From: a virus
DNA: 25,839 bases
Reading direction: 5' to 3' (one strand)
IMG/VR virus record: IMGVR_UViG_3300020057_000142
Span: 1-25,839 of that record
How positions within the stretch are numbered: the first letter of the stretch is position 1; each line of letters begins with the position of its first letter. The translations under genes were made by a program, and so were the position numbers. Positions 1 to 8,810 of the stretch are shown piece by piece. The notes beneath the pieces are model-generated. The model did no database searches and was not told the DNA's origin. It saw nothing but the letters and a program-made list of their open reading frames with translations.

Positions 1-1162
1 ACTGCGGGTGGCAGAACTTGTCGTCGTTTTCCCCGCCCACGACGCCGGGGGCGTTGCCCCACACCAGCGGATCGTGCCGGTGGAACACCACCAGGTCCGT
101 GCCGCCGGTCGGGATGAAGGAGTCCCCGTCCTCGAAGTCCGGCTCCAGCTCGTTGGTGAACACGTACACGCAGAACAGGGCCCCCCACGCCCCCGCCTCG
201 TCGTCGCAGGCCCCGCCGGCGGAGCCGCCAAAGGACGTCTTCCGCGGCTGAGGATCCGCCGTGTGCTCCATCTGGAACACGATCGAGAGAGTGAAGGTCT
301 CCTCCCCGACCGTGTACTCGACCTCCCGCTTCCAGAAGTGCTTGGTGACGTTGAACGGGGGGCCGAAGGCCCACGCCGTCGCCGACAGCGGGTCGCGCCC
401 GACGTGGTACGGGTTGCGGGTGGTCGCGTCCTCCAGCTCGGCGTCCTCATCGAACTGGAGGATGTGCGGGGTGTTCACGAGCGCCTGGAGGCACTCCGCG
501 GAGAGCTGGCCCACGAGCCGGTGGTCGGGATCGCTCGTGAACTCGTCGGACAGACGGACAACGACCGCGCTGGGCATGATGCAATCGGCCCCTCGCACCG
601 CCTCTCGCTCTCTGTTTCCCTCGTGCGGGAACCCCGACGCCCCGGGGCAGGGGTTGATGTACATGGGAGCCAGCACCGAGGGCGTGCCGTTCTCGGACAC
701 CAGCGCGATGGCCTGGGCCAGCTCGCAGTCGTCGCCCACGAAGCAGTTGGTCTGGTCGGGGGTGTAGGTGGCCGCGACGTCCGGGTTGACGATCGGATCG
801 CGGGGCGTGAAGCCGGCGGCCCGCGGGGTGTTGAGCGGGCGCTTGAACGCGACCCACGCGGTCGGCGTCAGGCCGACGAACGCGACCTCCTGGTTGGCTA
901 GGACGATGAGTGTCACGGTCGATGGTACTTCCGCCGAAGATGGATGCTGCACGGTCACGCCCCGCCCCGAGTCGTTGACGATGACGAAGCGCGACGCGCC
1001 GTACTCGCCCGGGTCGATGATGTGGTTGGTGGTGCTCGGGAGCGTCACAGTGAACGATCCCCCGGCCGACCCGCATCGCACCAGGCGCGGAGAGGCCATG
1101 GTCAGCGTGGTCGAACCCGAGATCGACATGGAGCCGCCGAACTGTGCCGATTCGCTAATCAT
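1..1162 (-). CDS. Partial tail protein (C-terminus off window), unknown
   Basis: An open frame of 387 codons begins at 1162 and leaves the window at its left edge without a stop. Its ATG overlaps the stop of the upstream DUF2460 gene as ATGA, a typical coupled start. The N-terminus (MISESAQFGGSMSISGS) is Ser/Thr/Gly-rich and looks like a beta-structured virion domain of about 100 residues. The later part is acidic and aromatic, with several Cys, and matches no family I recognise. In gene-transfer-agent-like tails the gene after DUF2460 is usually a hub (DUF2163-type) protein. The position fits a distal tail or fibre component, but the sequence does not prove it. Confidence 0.75.
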   Translation of the reverse strand, partial: MISESAQFGGSMSISGSTTLTMASPRLVRCGSAGGSFTVTLPSTTNHIIDPGEYGASRFVIVNDSGRGVTVQHPSSAEVPSTVTLIVLANQEVAFVGLTPTAWVAFKRPLNTPRAAGFTPRDPIVNPDVAATYTPDQTNCFVGDDCELAQAIALVSENGTPSVLAPMYINPCPGASGFPHEGNREREAVRGADCIMPSAVVVRLSDEFTSDPDHRLVGQLSAECLQALVNTPHILQFDEDAELEDATTRNPYHVGRDPLSATAWAFGPPFNVTKHFWKREVEYTVGEETFTLSIVFQMEHTADPQPRKTSFGGSAGGACDDEAGAWGALFCVYVFTNELEPDFEDGDSFIPTGGTDLVVFHRHDPLVWGNAPGVVGGENDDKFCHPQ

Positions 1163-2136
1163 GCGGCGTACCAGACAAAGCCACCCACACCATTGGTGCT
1201 GAGGTGGATGTGCGTGCCCTCTCCGGTGGCGAGGGTGAGGAGCGTGTTGTCCAGGTGGTCCTTGATGTCGATGTCCTCGGCTCCGACGTTCATCACCACC
1301 CACAGGTCGGGGCCGGTGGGGAGATCGGCCGGATCCGGCAGCAGAGCGGCGAACCCGGCGGTCTCGGCGGACAGGACGTAGAGCTGGGCGATGGTGAGGG
1401 CCAGTGTCAGGTCCCCGGTCATCTCCCGCTCCTTGTGTCCACCGTAGTTGCGGTTGATGTTGACGCCGACCGGGCTCACCAGCTCGACCATCTCCAGGCT
1501 GGAGATGGTGTTCTGGTCCGGCTCCTCGCGCGTGGTCGCGAGCCACTCATCCACGTCCTTGCTGAACCGAACCGGCACCCGGAACTCGAACCCGACCGTG
1601 ATCGCGTGGCCGGCGGTGGGGGGGGCCACGAACGTCACCAGGCCGGTGGTGTAGTCCACCGAGTAATCGGCCCCCTCCGTCTGCGCGACGCCGTTCACGG
1701 CGACCGTGACGGCGTTGGCCCCCGTCACCTCCGCGGCGTCGGTGGGCTTGTTGATCGTCCGCGTGATGGTGGAGAGGCCGCTGGTGTACTTCTTGACGAG
1801 CTGGAACTGGGTCGTCGAGCCGTCGCCGGTGCCAATCTGGACGTCCGTGTTGGAGGGCTGGGAGACGCCGTCCAAGGCGGTCGTGAAGTCGTTGGGGTCC
1901 TTCACGCGGAACCCGAGCAGGGCGCCCTGCTGGCCGATGACGAAGCGCCGGATGTCGGCGATCTCCTCGTTTGTGCGGTCGATCACGCGGAGTCGGAAGC
2001 GGTGGCGGGGGGTGTCCGACCGCGCCACGCGCTCCTCGCCGGCGTCGTCCGTCTCTGTGATGAGCGTGTTGTGCCCAGGTCCGGAGCCGGAGCCGAACCC
2101 CACCAGATCCTTGTCGAAGTCGATCTCGTTGAACAT
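1159..2136 (-). CDS. DUF2460-family distal tail protein (GTA gp12-like)
   Basis: This 325-residue protein looks like DUF2460/TIGR02217, the distal-tail family typified by gene transfer agent gp12. The N-terminal part has the pattern of a GxGxGPGHNT stretch, then an Arg-rich RHRFRLRVID segment and GFRVKDPNDF. A beta insert at about residues 100-180 (IGTGDGSTTQFQLVKKY, then DYSVDYTTGLVTF) is common in this family, followed by FEFRVPVRFSKD. The role is to connect the tail tube end to the baseplate hub. The ATG lies five bases after the tape-measure stop, without a strong Shine-Dalgarno. The C-terminal 100 residues, including a beta-rich module ending GFVWYAA, look like an added decoration domain. 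Confidence 0.8.
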   Translation of the reverse strand: MFNEIDFDKDLVGFGSGSGPGHNTLITETDDAGEERVARSDTPRHRFRLRVIDRTNEEIADIRRFVIGQQGALLGFRVKDPNDFTTALDGVSQPSNTDVQIGTGDGSTTQFQLVKKYTSGLSTITRTINKPTDAAEVTGANAVTVAVNGVAQTEGADYSVDYTTGLVTFVAPPTAGHAITVGFEFRVPVRFSKDVDEWLATTREEPDQNTISSLEMVELVSPVGVNINRNYGGHKEREMTGDLTLALTIAQLYVLSAETAGFAALLPDPADLPTGPDLWVVMNVGAEDIDIKDHLDNTLLTLATGEGTHIHLSTNGVGGFVWYAA

Positions 2137-2140
2137 TGGC

Positions 2141-5100
2141 TCAGCCCCCGGCGAGTTCCATCAGCCTACCGCGCATCTGCCTGGACGACCGGCGGAAGGA
2201 CCCCGCATCATTGGCCCGGACGTTCATGTAGATGTTGGTGCTCCGCCCGCCGCCGCCCGACGCGCGGATGCCCAGCGAGCCGTCCGGGGCCTGCACGACC
2301 GGCATCACCGCCTCCGGGGCGTCCTCGCCGATGAGGCCGACCTGGTTGCCCCGCATCCCGAAGGTGGTCGGGCCGGTGGCCATGAAGCCCTTGGCCATGG
2401 GGCGCACCTGGCCCTGCGACACCACCATGCCCTTGGCGCCGATGGTCGGGAGCAGGTTGGCGCCGGTCAGTCCGAAGGTGCTGTTGAGCGCGGGGTTGAC
2501 CAGGCCGCGGATGATCGTGAACTCCAGGATCATGCGGAGCACCTGCTGCTGGATCGAGCGGAGCAGGTTGCCGGTGATCTCGAGGATGTTGGCTCCGCCG
2601 GTCTCGAAGGCGTCGGTGAGGCCGGCAACGAGGGAGTCGCCGATGCCGGTGCTGATTCCGGCCGCGAGCTGTTGGAAGGCAATCTCCACCGTGTCGGCGA
2701 CCTCGTTGGCCTTGGCCTTCAGTTCCTCAAGCTTCTCGATGGCGATGTTGAAGTTCTCAACCGCGATCTCGTCCCCGTCTTCATCCCAGCTCCCGAACAG
2801 CTCGGGCAGCGTGCCCTGGATGATCAGACGATCACGCTCTGCGCGGAACAGCGCAATGAAGCTGTCGGCCAGTTCCTCGGTCACCGCGACGCCGTCTTTG
2901 GCGTTCTCGTTGTGACGAGCCACCGCGTCGGCGATGTTGTTGATGCTGTTGGTGATCGTGTCGCCCAACCGCGGGTCCAGGAAGGGATCCGCACCTGTTT
3001 GCGCGAGCACGCCCGCGAGCGAGTTCCCGACCACGCTCCGTTGATCGGCCCCCAGCTCCCTCGCTCGCTCCGACCCCAGGACACCGGCGATCCCGTTGAT
3101 GCTGGTGAAGTCTTGCCCCGCGATGACGCTGAGGATGTCGGTGCTCTGGCGGATCCGGGCAATGTCCGGGAGCTGGCGAGTGAACCCCTCGGAGGACTGC
3201 AGGAAGCCACCAAGTGCGCCACGGAATCCGTCCACGAATCCCTCGCGGGCGTCCGCCTCGGCCGCCAGCAGACGGGCGATCTGCTCCTCGAGTTCCGCGA
3301 TCTGGTCAAACGCGCCCTCAAGCTTTGCACCCTCGAGCCTAAAGAGGCCGCGATGCACGATGGCGTCGAACTGCAGGAGGCGCCCACGGCGCTCGCCGGA
3401 CTGAGCCAGGTTGCGATCAAGGGTTGCAGATTGCTCCCTCAGCGCCCCAGCGATGGCCTCGACATTCCCAACCAACGTGTCAACGTCGTTGAACTTCGGG
3501 AGCTGCTCCAGCGTCCGGCCGAGTTGCTGCCCGAAGAACAGCAGCGTCTTGATGGTAGAGCCCTCGGTTGGCGTGGTTGGCAGTGCCGCTGCACTCTGGT
3601 TGGCAATCTGATGGTTGAGCCTTTCGATCTCGCTGGTAGCGCGGATGATCGCCTGTGCAATCTCCTCTTTACCCACAAACGGGCTCACCAGTGAGCCTCC
3701 CGCGACGATACTGCCGACGATACCGCTATCGCTACCCGTGAGGAGTTCTTGCATTTCGGGACCACGGAACAAACCTTGGCGGTGTACGAATTCGAATAGG
3801 CTCATATCACCCTGCGTATCCAAGCTCTGGAGCGCGACCTCAAGGCCGGCGCGTCGGTCAAGGAGCCGGCTGCGTTGGGTCTCTAGCGGCGGGGTCGCGC
3901 TCACGTCCACGCCCAAGCTTCTAGCAATCGACGAGGCAAATGCGGCGACCACCGGGACCGCCTCGATCAACGAGGCCGTGAGCTTTCCCAAGCCCTCGAT
4001 GGCGTTGCCAACCGACGTGGCCAACGCGTCGATCTCGACGTTCTGGAGGTCGTCCGTGAGGTCGATCGAGACACCGCTCAGGGTGGTCAGCGCGACACTG
4101 GCGCTCTGCAGCACCCGGTCCAGCGTCGTGTCGAGGGCGCGATTGATGGTCGCGGCCCCGGCCTGCCCGCCCGGGGTGGTGATGAGGCCGGAGACCAGAT
4201 CGCCGGCCCGGCGCACGATGCGCACCACACGGTCGTAGATGCCCTGGTCGCCGATGAAGGCGAAGAACTCCTCGAGCACACCGCGGAACCGGACGCCCTG
4301 CACGGACAGCAGGTTGTTGAAGGCGTCGATACCCTCCTCGCCCACGAACGTGTCCACGAACGTGCGCAGGGCCTTGATCGTGAGCTGTGGGTCCGCCTTC
4401 AGCTGCTCCAGGGTGGCCCCGATGGAGCCGGCGATGGCGTCGGGGGACAGCTCGAACCGGAATCGCAGGGACCGGAACTCGCCCGCCAGCGCCTCGCGAA
4501 CGGCGAACTGGGCGCCCTCGATCCCCTGCTCCGGGTCGATCGACGCCAGGCCGGAGAGGATGGTCAGCAGGTTGTTGAGCCCGTCGACCCGCTCCGCCCC
4601 CCTGTTCGAGAGGATCGACGCCGTGGCCGGCGTGAACGCAAGGCCGCGGATGCCGGTGAGGCCCTGCCGCGTGGTCAGGGGGAGGCCCTGGGACGCCTCG
4701 CGGATGTCGCCCACCAGCGAGCGCACGCCGCCGCCCGCGCCCACCACGCCCGTCAGGGAGGCCTCCAGCCGGCGGAAGTTGTCCGTCGCCTCCAGGACCG
4801 ACTTTGCCATCTGGCGGACAGGCTCCACCACGAACCGCTCGATCGTGCGTCCGAAGGTGCGGAGGGTGAACCCGATCAGCACGAACGACGCCAGCGTGCG
4901 GGTGAACCGCGAGTACCCGTCCCCCAGGCTCGACAGCAGCCCCCGCTGCCGCTCCAGCTCCCGGTTCTGGCGGCGCTCGGAGGCGGCGCCCGCCAGGGTC
5001 TCCCGGGTCAGCCTCGACTGGGCGCGGGCGAGCGTGAGCATCACCTTCTCTCGAGCCCGGAGCGTAAGCAGCCCGCTCTGGAGCGCGGTGTTGAGGATCT

Positions 5101-5863
5101 CGATCTCGCGGCGGGCGTCCCGGGACGCGCGGGCAAACGCCGCCTGGGCCAGCACTTGCCGCTCGATATCGCGGTCACTGGTGCGGACCTTGCCCACCAG
5201 CTTCTTGAGACGCTCGGCCGCGGCCTTCCTGGTCTCCTCGGCCAGGCGGCGCTCTGCCTTCGCCAGGGCGATCGTGGCCTGCTCAGCCTGCTTGGTGGTC
5301 AGCACCCCGCCGCCCATGGCGGCGCGGAGGACCTCCACCTCCTTGGCGGTGTTGCCCGACACCCGCGCCAGAGCCGCCTCCGCCAGCGCCTGCCCGCCGA
5401 TCGCCTTGGCCGCCTTGGCCGCCTCGGCGGTCAGCTTCCCCGTGACGATCGTGATCTGCTGCTGGAGCTGGAGCGCCTCCAGGGACTCGGCGTTGACGGA
5501 CCCGAGCTGCGTCTTCAGGATGGCCAGGGCGTCGGTGTAGCGCCCCCCCACGGTGGCGGTGCGGGCGATAGCCACCTGGAGCCGCTGCTGGGCGGCGGCT
5601 TGGGCCTGGGTGATCGCGGTGATCTGCCGCTGGCTCTTGTTGGTCTCGACGAACGCCCGGTTCTCATCCCGGATCGTCGGGATCATCAGTTTGTGCAGGG
5701 CAAGCTGGGCCTCGAGCGCCCGCGTGTATTCCCGCGACTGCTTGGCGGCGGCGACCTCGCTCCCGACGAGCGTGCGCACCGCCGCCTGGGCCTTGTTCAG
5801 GTTCGCGATCCCGCGGTCCTTTACCTCGAGAAGGATCGAAACAATGGATTCGATGTCGCCCAT
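2141..5863 (-). CDS. Tail tape measure protein
   Basis: This is a 1240-residue protein with a long helical, Ala/Arg/Glu-rich N-terminal half. It has a short hydrophobic stretch near residues 323-333 and a C-terminus typical of lambda-type tape measures (FGMRGNQVGLIGEDAPEAVMP, then an SFRRSSRQM tail). It should set tail length and occupy the tube lumen. At roughly 1.5 angstrom per residue it would predict a tail of about 185 nm (inference). It directly follows the frameshifted chaperone pair, as in lambda. The ATG at 5863 has no usable Shine-Dalgarno; instead the GCGTCTA element ends five bases upstream. Three diverged helical repeats lie at residues 94-298. The segment at 3290-3960 is visibly less GC-rich than its flanks. 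Confidence 0.93.
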   Translation of the reverse strand: MGDIESIVSILLEVKDRGIANLNKAQAAVRTLVGSEVAAAKQSREYTRALEAQLALHKLMIPTIRDENRAFVETNKSQRQITAITQAQAAAQQRLQVAIARTATVGGRYTDALAILKTQLGSVNAESLEALQLQQQITIVTGKLTAEAAKAAKAIGGQALAEAALARVSGNTAKEVEVLRAAMGGGVLTTKQAEQATIALAKAERRLAEETRKAAAERLKKLVGKVRTSDRDIERQVLAQAAFARASRDARREIEILNTALQSGLLTLRAREKVMLTLARAQSRLTRETLAGAASERRQNRELERQRGLLSSLGDGYSRFTRTLASFVLIGFTLRTFGRTIERFVVEPVRQMAKSVLEATDNFRRLEASLTGVVGAGGGVRSLVGDIREASQGLPLTTRQGLTGIRGLAFTPATASILSNRGAERVDGLNNLLTILSGLASIDPEQGIEGAQFAVREALAGEFRSLRFRFELSPDAIAGSIGATLEQLKADPQLTIKALRTFVDTFVGEEGIDAFNNLLSVQGVRFRGVLEEFFAFIGDQGIYDRVVRIVRRAGDLVSGLITTPGGQAGAATINRALDTTLDRVLQSASVALTTLSGVSIDLTDDLQNVEIDALATSVGNAIEGLGKLTASLIEAVPVVAAFASSIARSLGVDVSATPPLETQRSRLLDRRAGLEVALQSLDTQGDMSLFEFVHRQGLFRGPEMQELLTGSDSGIVGSIVAGGSLVSPFVGKEEIAQAIIRATSEIERLNHQIANQSAAALPTTPTEGSTIKTLLFFGQQLGRTLEQLPKFNDVDTLVGNVEAIAGALREQSATLDRNLAQSGERRGRLLQFDAIVHRGLFRLEGAKLEGAFDQIAELEEQIARLLAAEADAREGFVDGFRGALGGFLQSSEGFTRQLPDIARIRQSTDILSVIAGQDFTSINGIAGVLGSERARELGADQRSVVGNSLAGVLAQTGADPFLDPRLGDTITNSINNIADAVARHNENAKDGVAVTEELADSFIALFRAERDRLIIQGTLPELFGSWDEDGDEIAVENFNIAIEKLEELKAKANEVADTVEIAFQQLAAGISTGIGDSLVAGLTDAFETGGANILEITGNLLRSIQQQVLRMILEFTIIRGLVNPALNSTFGLTGANLLPTIGAKGMVVSQGQVRPMAKGFMATGPTTFGMRGNQVGLIGEDAPEAVMPVVQAPDGSLGIRASGGGGRSTNIYMNVRANDAGSFRRSSRQMRGRLMELAGG
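4970..5584 (-). repeat. Three tandem helical repeats in tape measure
   Basis: Residues about 94-155, 159-222 and 237-298 of the tape measure align as three diverged repeats. Units two and three are clear: ALAEAALARVSGNTAKEVEVL versus VLAQAAFARASRDARREIEIL, then a Gly turn, LT, and an LAKAERRLAEET versus LARAQSRLTRET helix. Unit one (RLQVAIARTATV...) is weaker. The spacing is 65 and then 78 residues. The repeats are at protein level only; the DNA has diverged. Confidence 0.65.
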
Positions 5864-5868
5864 CTGCC

Positions 5869-5879
5869 CAACTAGACGC
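5869..5879 (-). promoter_or_regulatory. GCGTCTA element before tape measure (variant GCGTCTAGTTG)
   Basis: On the minus strand GCGTCTAGTTG ends five bases before the tape-measure ATG. It shares GCGTCTA with the other copies but differs at the 3' end. No Shine-Dalgarno is present between it and the start. Its function is unknown; a -10 element of a short-leader promoter is one option. Confidence 0.4.
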
Positions 5880-5896
5880 TCCGGCGGCGCGGGGGG

Positions 5897-6897
5897 CTAT
5901 TTGCCCTTCTTCGAGGCGGCGTCGATCTTGGCGTTGAGATGGCGGTTGGAGATGGCGTCCATCACCATCACCCGCCGCATCACCTCGTCGGGCTCGTCGA
6001 TCTCGTGGGCGTCCATGAGCCACTTGATGCCGGCGATGACCGCCTCGAGCCGCAACCCGAGCCTGTGCCCCGACATGGGGTTGGTGGTCTGTTGCTCGCG
6101 GACCAGGTTGTAGAGACGGAGGGTCTGGATGTTGATTCGGCCAAGCTCGGGCTTCGGGCAGGCCTCGCAGTCCGGCCGGGCCGCGTCCGGCAGGACCATG
6201 ATGCCAGGGCGGCCCGCGCGGGTGATCTCCACCGGGTCGTCGAGCATCTCGCCCCGAACGGTGATCGTCACCTTGTTGTTGGCGGCCCAGAGCGACTCGA
6301 CGTTCGCTATGCAGTCACGGCAGGTGGTTCGCCCGAACTCCCACTCTGACCAGATCCGGAGTTTCCCAAGGAGTCCTCCATCTTCTCCTCGGTCGACCGG
6401 CCCTCGCCGGTCTCGTCGTCGTCGTCCTCCTCATCCGGCCGGCCAAACCAGTACCCGTTGGTCTGCATGACCAGGTCGATCACACCGGGCAGGTTGCTCA
6501 GGCGGATCATCGCCTCGAGGTTGTCGGCGGTGAACCTGATGGCGTCGGTGGCCTTGATCTTGTCGAAGTCCACCTGCAGGCCCAGGGCGAAGGCGGCCGC
6601 GCCGTTGAGGCGCCAGTCGAGCAGGTATTCGGCGCACACGAGCCGGCGGACCCGTTCCTCGGCGATGTGCAGCGCTTTGACGCCCGACGCCTTGGCGGCC
6701 TTGCGCTCGGTGGCCGACGCGATCAGCTCGCGGTAATCGCGGGGGGTCGTGTACTTGAGCTTGAGGCGCAGGTCCGGGTCGCCCTTGTGGTCTTCCTTGG
6801 GATTCCGGAAGACGACGCCCTGTCCCTCGCGAGCGTCGAAGTCGAACCAGCGCGGCTCGGGGGTCTTGATGAGGTTCTTGAGGATCAGCTCGGCCAT
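5897..6897 (-). CDS. Frameshifted tail assembly chaperone (gpGT-like fusion)
   Basis: The product is predicted from a -1 ribosomal frameshift. Codons 1-179 come from the upstream gene (6897-6361), then 154 residues are read in the -1 frame from 6361 to the TAG at 5897, giving about 333 residues. The -1 frame is open all the way from the GGGAAAC heptamer. It adds a CRDC pair (fusion residues 193 and 196) and a CEAC pair (244 and 247), a plausible zinc site. It ends in a helical NIQTLRLYNLVREQQ region resembling second-ORF tail chaperones of siphophages. By analogy with lambda gpGT it would bind the tape measure and recruit tail-tube subunits. The in-frame GTG at 6271 would lack the first Cys pair, so independent initiation seems unlikely. 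Confidence 0.8.
6307..6897 (-). CDS. Tail assembly chaperone, unshifted form (gpG-like)
   Basis: This 196-residue protein sits between a tail-tube gene and the tape measure, the classic G position. It starts MAELILKNLIKT and has an acidic, low-complexity tail (DEEDDDDETGEG, then a Ser/Gly-rich end) after the frameshift site. The GGAG Shine-Dalgarno is nine bases before the ATG at 6897. In lambda, gpG is made in large excess over gpGT and coats the tape measure with it. I identified it by position, size and the slippery site rather than by strong sequence similarity. Confidence 0.8.
   Translation of the reverse strand: MAELILKNLIKTPEPRWFDFDAREGQGVVFRNPKEDHKGDPDLRLKLKYTTPRDYRELIASATERKAAKASGVKALHIAEERVRRLVCAEYLLDWRLNGAAAFALGLQVDFDKIKATDAIRFTADNLEAMIRLSNLPGVIDLVMQTNGYWFGRPDEEDDDDETGEGRSTEEKMEDSLGNSGSGQSGSSGEPPAVTA
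6361..6367 (-). other. Programmed -1 frameshift slippery heptamer GGGAAAC
   Basis: On the minus strand the zero frame reads TTG GGA AAC, so the heptamer has the canonical X XXY YYZ layout (G GGA AAC). A GGAGG lies seven bases upstream (6375-6379), placed to act as an internal Shine-Dalgarno stimulator. The zero frame stops at 6307 and the -1 frame is open to 5897. A weak GUUC/GAAC stem follows. Confidence 0.85.
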
Positions 6898-6930
6898 GAT
6901 GGTGGTCTCCAGGTCGGGAGCATAGCGGCA

Positions 6931-7968
6931 CTACGCCCGGCTCACAAGGCCCGTGGATACCTCAGACTCGTTGTTGCCAACGATCCAATGGAACTCATCG
7001 CCCATGGCGTCCACGATTGTCTGCCAGGTGAAGTCGACCCGGACGAGCCCGCGCCCGGCGATCTGGGGGATGGGGGTGCCCCGGATCTTCACCGCGGCGA
7101 ACTGGAACTCGGCGAAGACCCCGGACCCGGCCGCGGCGTGCTGGCCGCTGATGTGGATGGTCACGTCCCGGTCGGCCAGCCAGGTGGCGATCAGCTCCTC
7201 GTCTGCGTTCGAGAATAGCGCCTCCATCCGGCCGTTGATGACACGCCGCCCCTGGGGGACCATCGACCGCCGGCCGTTGCCCTCGATCTCGTAGCGTTCC
7301 GGCCCAAGGCCGTTCTCGATCGTGAACTCTGCGCTCAGGATGTTGCCCGGCGACTCCATGCTGTACCCGTTGCGGGTCATGTGCACAGTGAACACGCGGC
7401 TGGGCATCGAGAGATCGCCCGGCTCGTACCGCTCATCGTCCACCGCGGGGATGCTCGTAACGCGCTCCCGCCCGAGCATTTGGGCCCGCAGCTCGACGTT
7501 GCGGCCCCGGGCGAAGCGGAGCGTCAGGGCGTCGATCCGGCACCCCAGGAAGGTCTGGACGTACTGCCCGCCGCCCCGCTGGTACGGCGTGGCCTTGACC
7601 AGGCTGAGGCCCACAGGCAGCGTCCCCACCGTCCCGGTGTGCTCGCGCGTACTCTCGCCAACGACCGTGTTGATTTGCCCGCTGGTCGCGTGCTTGAGCA
7701 GGAGCGGGCCCCAGCCGTTGGCGCACAGCTCTGTGACGATCTCCCCCTCGATGACCGACCGCCCGAGCGGGAGGGAGCCGGCCGGCGCGTGCCCACGCTC
7801 GATGGAGTGGAAGACGCCGCCGCCGGCCTTGGACTCGCGGAGCGTCTCGCTGCTGACGGGGATCCGCACCGGATTGACCAGGAGCGTCTCGTAGACGCCG
7901 TAGGACACCTCCTCGGCCGCCCAGAGCCGAGCCTTGGTCGCACTCGCGTATCGGGTCGCGATGGACAC
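6931..7968 (-). CDS. Tail tube protein paralogue 2
   Basis: This 345-residue protein resembles phage tail-tube (Phage_tube-like) proteins. It sits directly before the chaperone pair, where the major tail tube gene usually is. It has clear relatedness to the product of 11210-12241: GEIVTELCANG then LLLKHATS, a LGCRID segment, INGRMEALF, and a C-terminal IAGRGLVRVDF strand. It starts at GTG 7968 (MSIATRYASA), 38 bases after the upstream stop, with only weak Shine-Dalgarno complementarity (GGA/AGG). It is probably the main tube subunit because of its place beside the G/GT genes (inference). Confidence 0.72.
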   Translation of the reverse strand: MSIATRYASATKARLWAAEEVSYGVYETLLVNPVRIPVSSETLRESKAGGGVFHSIERGHAPAGSLPLGRSVIEGEIVTELCANGWGPLLLKHATSGQINTVVGESTREHTGTVGTLPVGLSLVKATPYQRGGGQYVQTFLGCRIDALTLRFARGRNVELRAQMLGRERVTSIPAVDDERYEPGDLSMPSRVFTVHMTRNGYSMESPGNILSAEFTIENGLGPERYEIEGNGRRSMVPQGRRVINGRMEALFSNADEELIATWLADRDVTIHISGQHAAAGSGVFAEFQFAAVKIRGTPIPQIAGRGLVRVDFTWQTIVDAMGDEFHWIVGNNESEVSTGLVSRA

Positions 7969-8006
7969 CTAGTTCCAACCGCACGGAATGGAGTTGATAA
8001 TCAGCA

Positions 8007-8810
8007 TCAGCTGTCTCGGCCCACCGGAAGGGTCTGGGTTCGCGTTGCACTGTCGATTGTCGCCGTAACGGTGGCCACCGCCTGATGACCGTCGGCCAGG
8101 AGCACGCCGGTCGAATAGCTGTAGGAGTTCAGCGATCCGATTCGAGTCATGGTGGTTTCGGCGATGATCTCCGTATTCGTGTTGATGTTGTAGACCGAGA
8201 GATCGGGGACGCCGGTGACGGGCACGGGCTCCCGGTCCTTGTACCAGACCACAACGTAGCGGTTCGTGGCCCCGTTCTGGTAGAAGTAGAGGATCGCCTC
8301 ATACACCGGGCCGATCGTCGATTCGTTGGTGATCGCGCCGTTGACCAGCACGAGGTCGACCTCCGGCACGCCAGCGACGGTGGGAACCGCCACAGTCGTA
8401 CCGGCCCAGAGGGCCGTGCTGACCGGAGCGTTGAGCTGGAAGCGGTGGTGCACCGGGTCCAGGTTCGATGCCCCGGAGATACTGACCACCAGCTCCAGCG
8501 AGTTGACGACCGCGAACCGAGCGTTGGGGAGCTGGATTTCATACAGCCCAGGGTGGTTCGTCGCATCGACTTCCTGGAACCTGCACTTGTTTAGCGTGGG
8601 AGCCGCGAAGGTGCCGAGCGTGGCGATCGTCTCCACGTTGCTCGACCCCTGAGCGTAGACCGTCGCCGTGGCCTCGTTGTCGCAGACGGTGCCGATCCGC
8701 AGCCCCGTGCTGGTCGAGCTCAGGCCGGTGTATGCCGCTCCCGTCACCGCGTTCTTGAGGATCATACGGAAGAGGTTCGAGGTCTGTCCCCGAGTCCGTA
8801 GGTCAGCCAT
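8007..8810 (-). CDS. Tail fibre/baseplate appendage protein with BppU-like N-domain
   Basis: This 267-residue protein starts MADLRTRGQTSNLFRMILKN. It contains the pattern EVDATNHPGLYEIQLP at about residues 80-95, followed by SGASNLDP and HRFQL. I recognise this pattern from fibre or upper-baseplate proteins of many environmental phages. The first half would be a beta-sandwich attachment domain and the second half a beta-rich domain ending in TRTQTLPVGRDS. The ATG at 8810 overlaps the upstream stop by eight bases, so the two genes are coupled. Its likely role is a virion surface appendage. Local GC is lower than in the head genes. Confidence 0.6.
   Translation of the reverse strand: MADLRTRGQTSNLFRMILKNAVTGAAYTGLSSTSTGLRIGTVCDNEATATVYAQGSSNVETIATLGTFAAPTLNKCRFQEVDATNHPGLYEIQLPNARFAVVNSLELVVSISGASNLDPVHHRFQLNAPVSTALWAGTTVAVPTVAGVPEVDLVLVNGAITNESTIGPVYEAILYFYQNGATNRYVVVWYKDREPVPVTGVPDLSVYNINTNTEIIAETTMTRIGSLNSYSYSTGVLLADGHQAVATVTATIDSATRTQTLPVGRDS

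Noticed and set aside
6271-6273. Independent gene starting at the GTG at 6271
   Set aside because: No good ribosome site, and it would lose the first Cys pair; the frameshift explanation accounts for the frame opening back to the heptamer.
8-7218. Many long plus-strand open frames across the tail genes (for example 1204-2334, 1706-3694, 4239-5540)
   Set aside because: They are antisense shadows of GC-rich minus-strand genes: Arg/Pro/Gly/Ser-rich translations, no domain pattern, no ribosome sites, and the opposite frames contain recognisable phage proteins.
7889-7896. Further GCGTCTA words at about 7889-7896 and 22035-22042
   Set aside because: Only the 7-base core is present, inside coding sequence for G-V-Y and R-V-Y with no neighbouring start; not counted as copies of the element.
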